Source of the DNA: Annona cherimola | Taxonomy: Eukaryota > Streptophyta > Magnoliopsida > Magnoliales > Annonaceae | Reading direction: 5' to 3' | Assembly: GCA_030490835.1 (NCBI GenBank) | Contig: CM059974.1 | Location: 8,067,501 to 8,131,500 of the forward strand | DNA length: 64,000 nt | Position numbers and translations under genes: made by a program | Shown: positions 12,430 to 22,070 of the stretch, piece after piece | Layout: the number at the start of each line of letters is the position of its first letter | Numbering within the stretch: position 1 is the stretch's first letter | Notes under the pieces: generated by a model | What the model was told of the DNA's origin: nothing | Databases searched by the model: none | The model's input: only the letters and a program-made list of their open reading frames with translations

Positions 12430-12535
12430 CTGACCCACTTCTGTTCGTCATTAGCTAGTTGTCATGGCGATAACTGCTTCTGACCCACTTCTGTTTGTAA
12501 TGTAATTAGCTAGTTGTCATGGAGAAAGTAGGTAG
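12430..12535. repeat. 50-bp tandem duplication in the LEA 3' flank
   Basis: The block starting ctgacccacttctgtt and ending agctagttgtcatgg occurs at 12430 and again at 12480. It lies just past the stop codon, so it is probably within the 3' UTR. The copies differ by a few substitutions and a short insertion. Confidence 0.75.
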
Positions 12536-12654
12536 TTTTGGGGGGCCACAGCTATTTGATGTTTGACAGTTGGAAGACACTAATTCACCAAGTAAAGTGG
12601 TTTTTGGTTGCTGCACAAGCTGATCTTGTCTGACTTTCTACATCGGGCGTATTT

Positions 12655-12905
12655 CACCCCACCGAGACTTGACACCTACGAGAACTTTTCAAATAAAATT
12701 TTCAATCTAAAAGTTTCGGCTCTTTACAATTATTTTTCATATTTTTCTATGTAATTAATTTATTTTTCAATTATTTTTATATAATTATCTTTACAACTAA
12801 CTTATTATAAATTTATTTAACTCTTCATTGTTACTTTTATCATATCACATCATTTTCTTTAAATTCAAAAATTTTTATATTAAAAATTTTATTACTTCTC
12901 AAATA
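12655..12905. mobile_element. Decayed Tourist-like MITE
   Basis: The order of short blocks (cttttcaa.taaaa, tctttacaattatttttcat, atttttctat, tatcacatcattttctt, aaaatttt) follows the Tourist element at 5255, but the terminal repeats are eroded. Confidence 0.45.
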
Positions 12906-12950
12906 CTTAGGAAGTCAGAGGTACAATTAAATTCTAGGTTTTAATAAAAT

Positions 12951-13062
12951 TAAAATTAATGGTAAATTCGACATATCTATAAATTTTACTTTTAAATTAA
13001 AATTAATGGTAAATTCGACATATATCTATAAATTTTACTTTTAATTTTAATTTTATTTATAC
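12951..13062. repeat. Tandem duplication next to the sequence gap
   Basis: The block aattaatggtaaattcgac...ctataaattttactttta appears twice in succession, with a two-base indel (atat) between copies. It ends about 20 bp before the run of N, so a longer array may have collapsed into the gap. Confidence 0.8.
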
Positions 13063-13081
13063 TTATGAATTTTTAAAATAC

Positions 13082-13181
13082 NNNNNNNNNNNNNNNNNNN
13101 NNNNNNNNNNNNNNNNNNNNNNNNNNNNNNNNNNNNNNNNNNNNNNNNNNNNNNNNNNNNNNNNNNNNNNNNNNNNNNNNN
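13082..13181. other. Assembly gap, 100 N
   Basis: Exactly 100 unknown bases, which looks like a fixed-size placeholder rather than a measured distance. Both sides are low-complexity repeat. Confidence 0.99.
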
Positions 13182-13419
13182 AAGCGATTACATAATTAGG
13201 GCTGAATGACAAAAATATCCTTTTATATAATTCACATTATGTTTGAATTTTTAAATATACTTTTAATCTTTTATTTCCAAAATGATTTTCAAACTTAAAT
13301 ATATAATTATTACAAAGCAAAATAACGTACCCTATGCCATTGCCATCTAATATGATTCTATTACTTCGTTTACCTATTTTAATTTTGCGAAAATTGTAAA
13401 AATGTGCAAACTTTAAGGG

Positions 13420-13623
13420 CATTTTTTAACATAAAACTTGTTAAATAAAAACTTTGTAATTTAAAACTTTTCATTTTTTGTAATTATTTTATTTAAATTT
13501 TTTATATCTTTTTATACAATAATCTTATCTTTCAATTATTTTATAAAATCACTCATGTAACTAGCTGATATATTTTAATTTTATTCTTTTCATTCCTCAT
13601 ATTACCTCTATTATATTAAATAG
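13420..13623. mobile_element. Decayed Tourist-like MITE
   Basis: It carries the same block order as the Tourist copies (aaaacttgttaaataaaaac, cttttcatttt, tatctttttatacaa, tttcaattattttat, ctcatattacctctattatatt). No target duplication could be assigned. Confidence 0.45.
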
Positions 13624-13840
13624 TTTTCTTTTAAATTCAAAAAATTCTTCATTAACCACGGAATTTTGGAAGATGAATATTGATTACTATATTAAATTTA
13701 TTTTCTTTTAAATTCAAAAAATTCTTCATTAACCACGGAGTTTTGGAAGATGAATATTGATTACTATATTAAATTATTTTCTTTTAAATTCAAAAAATTC
13801 TTCATTAACCACGGAATTTTGGAAGATGAATATTGATTAC
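13624..13840. repeat. Three tandem copies of a 77-bp unit
   Basis: The unit runs from tttcttttaaattcaaaaaa through ttaaccacggaattttggaag to attgattactatattaaat. The third copy diverges after attgattac. The three units are almost identical, so the expansion is recent. The open frame at 13757-13969 is a by-product of the repeat. Confidence 0.93.
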
Positions 13841-14269
13841 GAAAACACTGCCATCATGGGCAAAAATGTGGGTCCATCTGCTGTGGCTTTATGCAGAGCG
13901 GTTGATGGGTTGGGTCAACTGCTCCCTTGGCACGAACACTTGCGCGCGGCTAGATTTCTTGGATACTGATTGAAGAAAAAATACAATACAGCCCAGCTGT
14001 GTGATTTTAAAAGCATATTATAATCCACTTAGCTGCATAGTTTTAAGATACATTGTAATCTATTTAAATTATTACAAATTCTTTTCTCTTTTCGATGTTG
14101 AGGGCATCACATATGTAGTCTGGGATAATTTTTATTTTTTTACAAAAGAGTTGTACAAGCCTCAAAACTACTAGAGTTTCATTACAATTCACATCGTGTA
14201 AATTTCATATTGAAGTGATTTTAAGTATTCTTATTAAATAAAAAGCGAAACTTATTTTTAGAATAAAAC

Positions 14270-14325
14270 ATAATGTCTCGCTTATTTTTAGAATAAAACA
14301 GAATATCTATTTTTAGAGTTTATTT
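14270..14325. repeat. Short tandem duplication upstream of the first dirigent copy
   Basis: The block cttatttttagaataaaaca occurs twice in a row. The paralogous position before the second dirigent gene (about 17285-17310) has only one copy, so this arose after the gene duplication. Confidence 0.65.
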
Positions 14326-14356
14326 ACTTATTTTACACTAACCTTGAGTTTAGATG

Positions 14357-14741
14357 AAAATGATTTCTTACACCGGGTGCATTTAAGGTCTGTGTACTTG
14401 AGGTCGGTATACTTGGGTGCATTTAAGTCATTTTTTAATTTTTTAAAATTTTTTAATACGACTATTATTTTAAGTGTATTTAACATGTATATTAAGTTTT
14501 ACTATTTTTAAAAATTTTAACAATTTTTTATTTTAAAAAATTAGTAGCTTTTTTAATAATTTTTAATTACTAAAATGAAATTAATTTTCAAAAATAAGAA
14601 ATCTAAAAATCTCCAAACATAGTTAAACTTAATAAACCAGTTAAATATACTCAAATTAACAGTTATATAAAAACTTTAAAAAATTAAAAAAATAAATTAA
14701 AGCATCCGGTGCAGCAAGGCTAAGTGAACACTGCTGTCGCA
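14357..14741. mobile_element. Mutator-type MITE inserted upstream of dirigent copy A
   Basis: The nine-mer GTTTAGATG flanks it at 14348-14356 and 14742-14750. The paralogous upstream region of copy B (about 17330-17360) lacks the element, giving an empty-site control. Internal inverted sequences (CACCGGGTGCATTTAAG on the left, complement of a ttaaagcatccggtgc-type right end) and the AT-rich core place it with 9012 and 58864. The terminal bases themselves match poorly. Confidence 0.65.
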
Positions 14742-14782
14742 GTTTAGATGGTAGCATATTCGTCTCCCACACAGCAGCTGGA

Positions 14783-14790
14783 TATATAAA
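14783..14790 (+). promoter_or_regulatory. TATA box of dirigent copy A
   Basis: TATATAAA lies about 70 bp before the ATG, directly after the block acagcagctgga that is also conserved before copy B. The core promoter therefore looks intact although the reading frame is broken. Confidence 0.7.
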
Positions 14791-14857
14791 AGACAAAGCC
14801 ATCATTAAAATCTGTGCCTCAATTTTGGGTGTGGTGTATGTTCTTCCTCCAAATTAC

Positions 14858-15408
14858 ATGGCACCGACTCCATCTCTTTCTCGACCTCTCTTCATGATCA
14901 CCATGTTCCTTGTCTCGATTCCAGCTGCCAAGCCCTTGAAGCTCCGCACAGTGGAGAAGATGAGCCACTTGCATTTCTACTTCCACGACATTGTCAGGCG
15001 GCCCAAATCCAACGGCGGTGAAAGTTGCGGCAGCACCTCCCACAGCAGGCAGATCACCCTCTCCCTTCGGCGCTGTGGTGATGATTGACGACCCACTGAC
15101 GGAGGGGGCCGGATCCAAAGTCGAAGCTGATAGGAAGAGCACAAGGACTGTACGCACTGGCTTCCCAAGAGGAGGCTGGACTGCTGATGGCCCTGAATTA
15201 TGTGTTTGTGGAGGGCAAATACAACGGGAGCACGCTCAGTGTACTTGGCAGGAATGAGGTCTTTGACAAGGTGAGGGAGATGCCAGTGTTGGGTGGGAGT
15301 GGCCTTTTCCGCTTTGCTCGAGGCTACGCACAGGCTCGCACCCACTTCTACAATTTTTCCACTGGTGATGCTGTTGTGGAGTATAATGTTTATGTCCTCC
15401 ATTACTGA
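14858..15408 (+). pseudogene. Dirigent protein copy A, two frameshifts
   Basis: This single-exon copy is nearly identical to the intact gene at 17468. It has one extra G at 14997-14998 (after the codons for HDIV) and one extra G in the run at 15104-15108. The two +1 shifts do not cancel, so the frame from the ATG ends at 15088 after about 77 residues, while the C-terminal motifs ([38 protein letters not shown]) are in another frame from about 15187. Start and stop codons match copy B. Both lesions are single G additions, so a base-calling error cannot be excluded. An undamaged version would be a secreted dirigent protein, the family that steers monolignol radical coupling. Confidence 0.85.
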
Positions 15409-16244
15409 TTATTTTTGTCTCTTGCTTAGCTTACTAGGAAATTAATGTTGGTAATAAATTTCTGTTCTTATGATGATGATTTGTGCAATATCATCTATCT
15501 CCACTTTTTTTTTTTAATTTTATTTTGCTTTTTAAAAATCGTATCTATCCCCACTTATATCACATACGAAAGAAAATCCGATGACGAAGAGCTATCATGA
15601 GCGTCAATCGGTAGCTTTTTATTTCTCCTATCGCAAAACACATTAATGTACTCCTCCAGTGCAAAGCCTGGTCAAAATGACCATAAAGCACAAAAAGTAG
15701 AGAAGACGTGAGGAAGAGAATAGCTTTTGGTGGGCCAAAGGCCTGAAAAAGGAGCCCGTCCCACAAACACAATGGCAACGATGATGCGTGAAAAGAAGGG
15801 TATGAAACGCCTCCCAAGAACTTTACTTCAGGTCAGTGGTTGCAGCCCTGTTTTTCTAAGATAAAATATTTTGTATTGTATGTGTACTGTGTATGCTGGA
15901 CTCGGTGACCTGTGCATGGTGTTAGATGGGGCCGAGGGGGCAGCACAGGTTATGATTTCCATGGGTCTCATTCAATGTTCTTTTTAGGAATAAGGATAAA
16001 TTGTCTAATAGACTGTACTGCAGTGAGACAGAATCTCTGCACCATTCGCAGTTCATATTAGAGTAATTTAGTCCATTTAGTGCGGGTATAAGTCTACAAT
16101 ATTGTTAAGTACCTTAAAATATACGCAATCCCCGTCTGCCTTTGGCCCGGCCCATTAATTTGAGAGTTTTTGTTTTGGGGGGTGGTCAATATTGGGTTAG
16201 GTTAGGTTTATCTACCGTCCTTGACGTGTGCCGCGTGCATGCAC

Positions 16245-16930
16245 TAGGGGTGGAAATTGATGAGAGATGACCCATGACCTGGCTTTGAACCCGACCCGTT
16301 TTTGATTTGGTAAAATTAATATATTTTTAATCCCGTATAGGAATGGGTCCAGAAATTTTGACCTGTATTTAAAAATAGGGTTGGGTGGGTCGACCATGTC
16401 CTGACCCGAAAAGTCCGACCCACCGTATCTATTAATTTATTAAAAATTATAATCTTATGTTTAAATATTATTATTATTTTCTTTCAAAATTCTCACTTTT
16501 TTTACAATCGACTCCATCAACAATAGAATAATCAATTTATTTAGAAAATAATATAAGAATCAATAAAAAGAATTTGTAAATATATAATCCTTATGTTTAA
16601 TTGTATATTAATCTATTTTAATAAATTTATACTATATTTCCAAATATTTTGTTTTCTTAATTATGTGTTTTTAATAATTAGTGAAATATCGAAGCATATA
16701 ATATTTAAATTTAGTATAGATGTGAACTTATATTTGATAGGTATATAAATTCTTAAAATTATCTTATTTTACCAGTATTTTCGACCCGACCCTCTATCAC
16801 AAAATCAGTCCAATACCAACTCGAAATTTGTCCAAAGCCTATTTTAAAAAAATAACGATGGTCAAACCGACCTTGTCCCGACCCGTTGTCCCGACCCGTT
16901 ATAACCTCGAAACAATTAGAATAAATATCA
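16245..16930. mobile_element. hAT-like element between dirigent units A and B
   Basis: Homology between the units breaks exactly at 16245, where unit A continues with taggggtggaaattgatg, an hAT-type end. Repeated gacccg/gggttgg motifs near both sides resemble those in the 917-bp hAT elements. A left duplication candidate is gcatgcac (16237-16244), but no right-hand match was found, so the right end is set by where unit B homology starts (about 16930). Confidence 0.5.
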
Positions 16931-16989
16931 TATCATTACAATTCTCATCTCATAAATTTCCTATTAAAGTGATTTTGAGCATTATTATT

Positions 16990-17285
16990 AAGGATGTATT
17001 TGGTAATAAGCAAAAAGTGTTGAGCTAAAACATTTCATTTCACATAACTATCTTATTTTTTAAAATATTTTTTTTACACCTTCCTATAAAATTACCTTAG
17101 TTTTCAATTATGTCTGCGCGAATATCTATATAATTAATTTTATTCTCTTTATCCATTGTCATTACTCATGTCATATCATATTAATTTCTTTCAATTCAAA
17201 AATTTTTATATAAATTTTTTTTATATCATTTTCTTTTAATTTAAAAATTTTTATACCAAAAACTTTTGATACAAACATTTACCCT
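16990..17285. mobile_element. Decayed Tourist-like MITE upstream of dirigent copy B
   Basis: It starts near ggatgtatttggtaataag and ends near acaaacatttaccc, with the Tourist block order between. Unit A lacks it: its sequence runs from cttattaaat directly into tttttagaata. It inserted after the two units separated, or was lost from A. Confidence 0.55.
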
Positions 17286-17390
17286 TGTTTTTAGAATATC
17301 TATTTTTTAGAGTTTATTTACTAATTTTGCACTAACCACGAGTTTTGATATTTAGTAGCCTACTCTTCTCCGGCACAGCAGCTGGACAGA

Positions 17391-17398
17391 TATAAAAG
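17391..17398 (+). promoter_or_regulatory. TATA box of dirigent copy B
   Basis: TATAAAAG lies about 75 bp upstream of the ATG, within a block conserved with copy A. Confidence 0.7.
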
Positions 17399-17467
17399 AC
17401 AAACCCGTCAATTGAAATCGGTCTCTCAATTTTGGGCGTGGTGTACGTGTCCCCTCCAAATTAATCC

Positions 17468-18016
17468 ATGGCACCGACTCCATCACTATCTCGACCCCTC
17501 TTCATGATCACCATGTTCCTTGTCTCGATTCCAGCTGCCAAGCCCTTGAAGCTCCGCACAGTGGAGAAGATGAGCCACTTGCATTTCTACTTCCACGACA
17601 TTGTCAGCGGCCCAAATCCAACGGCGGTGAAAGTTGCGGCAGCACCTCCCACAGCAGGCAGATCACACTCTCCCTTCGGCGCTGTGGTGATGATTGACGA
17701 CCCACTGACGGAGGGGCCGGATCCAAAGTCGAAGCTGATAGGAAGAGCACAAGGACTGTACGCACTGGCTTCCCAAGAGGAGGCTGGACTGCTGATGGCC
17801 CTGAATTATGTGTTTGTGGAGGGCAAATACAACGGGAGCACGCTCAGTGTACTTGGCAGGAATGAGGTCTTTGACAAGGTGAGAGAGATGCCAGTGTTGG
17901 GTGGGAGTGGCCTTTTCCGCTTTGCTCGAGGCTACGCACAGGCTCGCACCCACTTCTACAATTTTTCCACTGGTGATGCTGTTGTGGAGTATAATGTTTA
18001 TGTCCTCCATTACTGA
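17468..18016 (+). CDS. Dirigent protein, intact copy B
   Basis: A single exon encoding 182 residues, the usual dirigent size. Residues 1-24 are hydrophobic and act as a likely signal peptide for secretion to the cell wall. Family motifs in order are HLHFYFHDIVSG (38-48), [15 protein letters not shown] (69-83), [14 protein letters not shown] (92-105), [19 protein letters not shown] (114-132), [14 protein letters not shown] (150-163) and [11 protein letters not shown] (172-182). N-glycosylation sequons occur at N122 (NGS) and N165 (NFS). Dirigent proteins have no oxidase activity; they orient radical coupling, as in lignan formation. The product specificity of this one cannot be read from sequence. 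Kozak context ccATGg. It is the middle and only intact member of the tandem trio. Confidence 0.95.
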   Translation: MAPTPSLSRPLFMITMFLVSIPAAKPLKLRTVEKMSHLHFYFHDIVSGPNPTAVKVAAAPPTAGRSHSPFGAVVMIDDPLTEGPDPKSKLIGRAQGLYALASQEEAGLLMALNYVFVEGKYNGSTLSVLGRNEVFDKVREMPVLGGSGLFRFARGYAQARTHFYNFSTGDAVVEYNVYVLHY

Positions 18017-18553
18017 TTATTTTTGTCTCTTGCTTAGCTTACTAGGAAATTAATGATGGTAATAAAATTTCTTTTCTTATGATGATGATTTGTGCAATAT
18101 CATCTATCCCCGCTTTTTTTTTTTTTTTTTTAATCGTATCTATTCCCACTTTTGTGAAAGAAAGACGCAGATCGAGAATTAATAATTTGGAACATTTCGT
18201 CTGCATAAGAGGAATTACTCATGAGCGTCGGTAGTTTTTTATTTCTCCTGTCCCGAAGTACATAAAATACTCCTCTAGTCCAAAACCTGCTGAAAATGGT
18301 CACAAAGTACGAACAGCGAGAAAGAGGTGAGAAAGAGAATAGCTTTTGGTGGGCCAAAGGCTCGGAAAGGAGCCCGTCCCACAAACACAATGGTGACCAT
18401 GATGCGTCAAAAGAAGGGTATGGTGATGAAAAGCTGGGATGTCTACTCTCAAGAACTTTACGTCAGGTCAGTGGAGCAGCCCGGTTGTCTAAGGTAAATA
18501 TTTGGTAGCGTATGTGTATGCTGGACTTGGTGGCCTGTGCATGGTGTTAAGAG

Positions 18554-19470
18554 CAGGGGTGTAAATCGGGTCGGGTTGACTCGGGTTGGCACAAATACAA
18601 CCCTAACCCACCTTGTAAAATCACAACCCAACCCTATTTTCAACCCTACTTTTCACATCTTAACCCAACCCTATTTCAACCCACCTCAAATCGGTTCGGT
18701 TCGGGTTAGAAATCGGGCTAATAGATTACACATGTTATCAATGCTAGTTAAAGTTTTGTTCACCTGAATTTCTAAAATAATAAAAATAATGATAATTATA
18801 AAAACAATAAGTACCAATAAAAGTTCTACATAGCTCAAAAGTGGAGGATAAGTTTAGTAATTGATTCGTTTTTTTGTTTTTGTATTTTTGAGCAATCGAT
18901 GTCTTCTGCAAGTCAAAAAGTGAAAGCTAAGTAAAATTATTACAGTAAATTATGCAAAATAGAAAAATGAATATTATAGTCTTACTTACCTTCTTAGTTG
19001 GCTTCCAATCAAAGCTACAAACATCTTAAGTTCTCAGTTGACCTGTTATGTTATTCTAAATCACCAATGCGAGCAAATATCTAAACAACCTATTTACGAT
19101 GCAATATAACCAAATAATCCAAACACAATTTCACAACTAATTACCCAAATATATTTCCAAACCAAATAAATTCAAACAACATTTGACAACCAAATAGTCA
19201 AACAAATTTCCAAACTCAACACAATTTTATTTAAATATCTAAGCAATATGAATGAAATACACTCTCATAAATATATGTAAATACATATCTTATGAAATCG
19301 GGTCGGGTCGGGTTGACCGACCCCTAACCCAACCCAACCCATTTTTAAAATCGGGTCGGGTTGAACCCATTTTTTAAAAACTAAATTTCCAAAACCTCAA
19401 CCCAACCATGGTATAAATCGGTTCGGGTTGATGCGGGCTCGGGTTGAACCCAACCCTATTTACACCCCTA
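18554..19470 (+). mobile_element. hAT-type non-autonomous transposon, copy 1, 917 bp
   Basis: Terminal inverted repeats CAGGGGTGTAAAT (left) and ATTTACACCCCTA (right) are flanked by perfect 8-bp duplications GTTAAGAG at 18546-18553 and 19471-19478. Eight-base duplications and this terminus are hAT features. The paralogous point in dirigent unit A (about 15928, gtgttagatgggg) is uninterrupted. Both ends are full of ggttgggtt/acccgacccg motifs, which may be transposase-binding subterminal repeats (inference). No transposase is encoded. It is near-identical to 46218-47134 in the opposite orientation. Confidence 0.95.
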
Positions 19471-19595
19471 GTTAAGAGGGGGCCGAGGGGCAACACCGGT
19501 TACCGATTTCCATGGGTCTCGTTCAAGGTTCTTTTCGGGGATTAGGACAAATTGTCCAATAGACTACTGTTGTGAGAATGTCTGCACCATCCTCA

Positions 19596-19600
<5 letters not shown>

Positions 19601-19629
<29 letters not shown>

Positions 19630-19777
19630 GATTTGATTTGCCAGAGCACCCCGCTCAATGGCAACCGCTCGAGCCAGAGCACCCCGCTCAATGGCATCCG
19701 CTGGAGATGAGACTTGAATCCCGGTCGGTGGGCACGAAACCCACACGCGAAACCAACTGCCCTATGGGCAGGTTCGC
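19601..19777 (-). mobile_element. tRNA-derived SINE, 177 bp
   Basis: The 12-bp duplication ATCCTCAGTGCA flanks it at 19589-19600 and 19778-19789. A poly-T run at the left end gives minus orientation. On the minus strand an A-box-like TAGGGCAGTTGG and a B-box-like gattcaagtc lie in tRNA order. The body holds a 34-bp internal duplication (ccagagcaccccgctcaatg twice). Dirigent unit A has an uninterrupted site at about 16040. Confidence 0.88.
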
Positions 19778-20005
19778 ATCCTCAGTGCAGATTAGACTGA
19801 TGTAAATATTGTTAAGTACCTTAAAATATATTTGGATTATGTATGAGACCCAATTGTCCGATTAATTCAGGGGGCCTTGGTGTGGGACTTGTACCTCAAA
19901 ATGATCACGTTACGCTTCCTCCACCAGCAATTTATTTGTCAATAGAGGGTTAGGTTAGGTTTATCTACCCTCCTTGACGTGTGCCGCGTGCTTGCACATT
20001 CTAGC

Positions 20006-21039
20006 TATTTTTTAATTAAGATGACTTGATGAAGCGGCCCATCTGGACTGTTGGATGTTTGGAAGCCATGAAATCCAATAGTCTGGCTGCTCCAACGGCT
20101 GAAATCTATTCTGTTGAATTAGAGCATGCAATAGGTACTATCACGGTAACACACGATCAGCAACAGCAATTGAATTTCTTTCCTTTTTTTTTTTTTTTTT
20201 GCCTGATGATAAGCGACGGCAATTGAATTGGCCTCTCCTTATTAGTCAGATTCCGGGTCTTAGGTAGCGGCTTCTATGAAGCAATCAATCAAAAGCAAAC
20301 GTGAAGAGAATCGTCAGAAGTGGAGGTGGGCTTCTATGATTCTATCACCTCCATCAGGATGCCATAAATTACTTCTCTTGTCCAAACCCTGAAAATGACT
20401 GGAAGCAGCTAAATAAATCAAAGCATGCGTCTGCATGTTCATGTCTCTAATGTATTACCATTATTACTACTCTCCTAAAGTCTTTGGGGAATATTATATA
20501 TTTTTATATAAAAAAAAGTCTTTGTGGAATAGCTTTGTTTTATAAGGAGGCAAATTCCACACTTTTATTCGTCAACTCACCATGGCAGCAACTCTCAATT
20601 CTCAAAGGGACGGTATCCTGTGAGTCGCATCAGATGCGGTTGTAAAAAATATTTTATTTTATTTTATTTATTTATATATAAATGTGTAGGCTCTATTTAA
20701 ATTTTTTTCTTCTTGAAATAATGAAATAAAATTGGCATGAGTGTACATTTGCATATACTCATGCCTATTTTTTTATTTTCAAAAATCAAATAAAATATTT
20801 TATTAATTTTTAAAAATTAAAATAAAATGCTAGCGTAAATTGTGGTATTAGTATTATAGATGAGATATGCGCAGACTGTAATGCTTAGGTATTATGATGG
20901 TATTTTTCATTTCGTCCTTTGCTTTTGCATTGTGCTTATGCTAACAGTGAAAGTTGGGGCCGTGGCAACCAAACATAAGATTTAACATATATGTGTGTGT
21001 GACTAAAGGCTGTACTTTTGCGTAACTAGCAGTTTTGTA
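20006..21039. other. Intergenic stretch before dirigent copy C, no gene seen
   Basis: The only hint of coding is ATGGCAGCAACTCTCAA at 20582, which resembles the first codons of copy C (21552) but stops after 13 codons. A tata-like ttttataagg lies about 45 bp before it. This might be a displaced first-exon end, or chance. The rest is AT-rich with poly-T near 20190. Confidence 0.35.
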
Positions 21040-21420
21040 CAATCCGTTTCAATTTTAAGTATTAATGTTGGATAGAAAATTTAATTTATTCAATGTATTT
21101 AACATTATTAAAAAATTTTAATATGCATTGGCTGCATTTGTTGAAAATATATATTCATATTCAAATTATGAAAAATACATAAGTTCAATTACAAATATAT
21201 TAAAATGTAATAATATTTTATAGAGTTATTTATCGAAATAATAATAATATTTAGAAGGTTTTTAAGTGTTGAAAATATAATTTTTAAAATTAATATTCAA
21301 TGTCAACTATTTTATTTTGTTGGTTTTATACATTTTAGATAGGGCTTATCAATAGAGATATTAGAAAAATAAAAAAGTTTTCATAATAATATAAATAATA
21401 TTAAATACAATAGATAATGT
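21040..21420. mobile_element. AT-rich repeat, family also at 3400, 37390 and 52855
   Basis: Shared blocks include atgtaataatattttata, a gtgttgaaaatataattt-type block and aataatattaaatacaata. Its right end reaches the start of the dirigent copy C frame, so it has probably displaced that gene's original promoter. Confidence 0.5.
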
Positions 21421-21551
21421 AGATGTTTTTTTGCCGTATTGAAATATTAAAAATGAATGGGTCAAGGAGAAAAGACGTTATTCCATTGAAAAACAGCAGT
21501 GCCCGGGTCCCAAGTTGGGTTCTCGTTTGTACTTTGTACTCGATATTTATC

Positions 21552-22070
21552 ATGGCAGCTGCAACTCTATTCATCTTTCGCCCTCCGTCCATCACCACAT
21601 TCCTCCTCCTCTCTGTTGTCATCCTCTCCATCTCAGGAAAGCCTTTGAAGTTCAAGCTTGGGGAAGAGAAGATAACCCATTTGCATTTCTACTTCCATGA
21701 CATTGTCAGTGGTCGCAATCCAACTGCAGTGGAAGTGGCGGCGCCATCGTCCGCAGCCAAATCACCCACCGTCTTCGGCGCTGTATCGATTCTTGACGAC
21801 CCATTGACAGAGGGGGCGGACCCAAAGTCGAAACTGATAGGAAGAGCCCAAGGGCTGTATGCGTCGGCGTCCCAGGAGGAGACAGGCCTGCTCATGGCCC
21901 TGAATTATGTGTTCGTGGAGGGCAAATACAATGGAAGCACGCTCAGCATCCTGGGCAGGAATGCGATCCTCGACAAAGTAAGGGAGATGCCGGTGCTCGA
22001 AATATACCATCAGTTAATGATGGTAGTTAATAAAATTTATTCTCTTATGATTTTATTTATATATATATAG
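21552..22070 (+). pseudogene. Dirigent protein copy C, C-terminus lost
   Basis: From ATG 21552 the frame gives 172 residues. The first 140 or so are a good dirigent protein: signal peptide MAAATLFIFRPPSITTFLLL, then [32 protein letters not shown] and [15 protein letters not shown]. After MPVL the frame runs into sequence matching the 3' UTR of copy B (ttaatgatggtaataaaatt), so the motifs [13 protein letters not shown] and [11 protein letters not shown] are missing and are replaced by about 23 mostly hydrophobic residues. These motifs form the last strands of the dirigent barrel, so the product is unlikely to fold normally. A possible faint remnant (a frame reading DFARG) lies at 22073-22120. 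Upstream in-frame ATGs exist (e.g. 21453), but only 21552 gives a signal peptide at the start. Confidence 0.75.
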
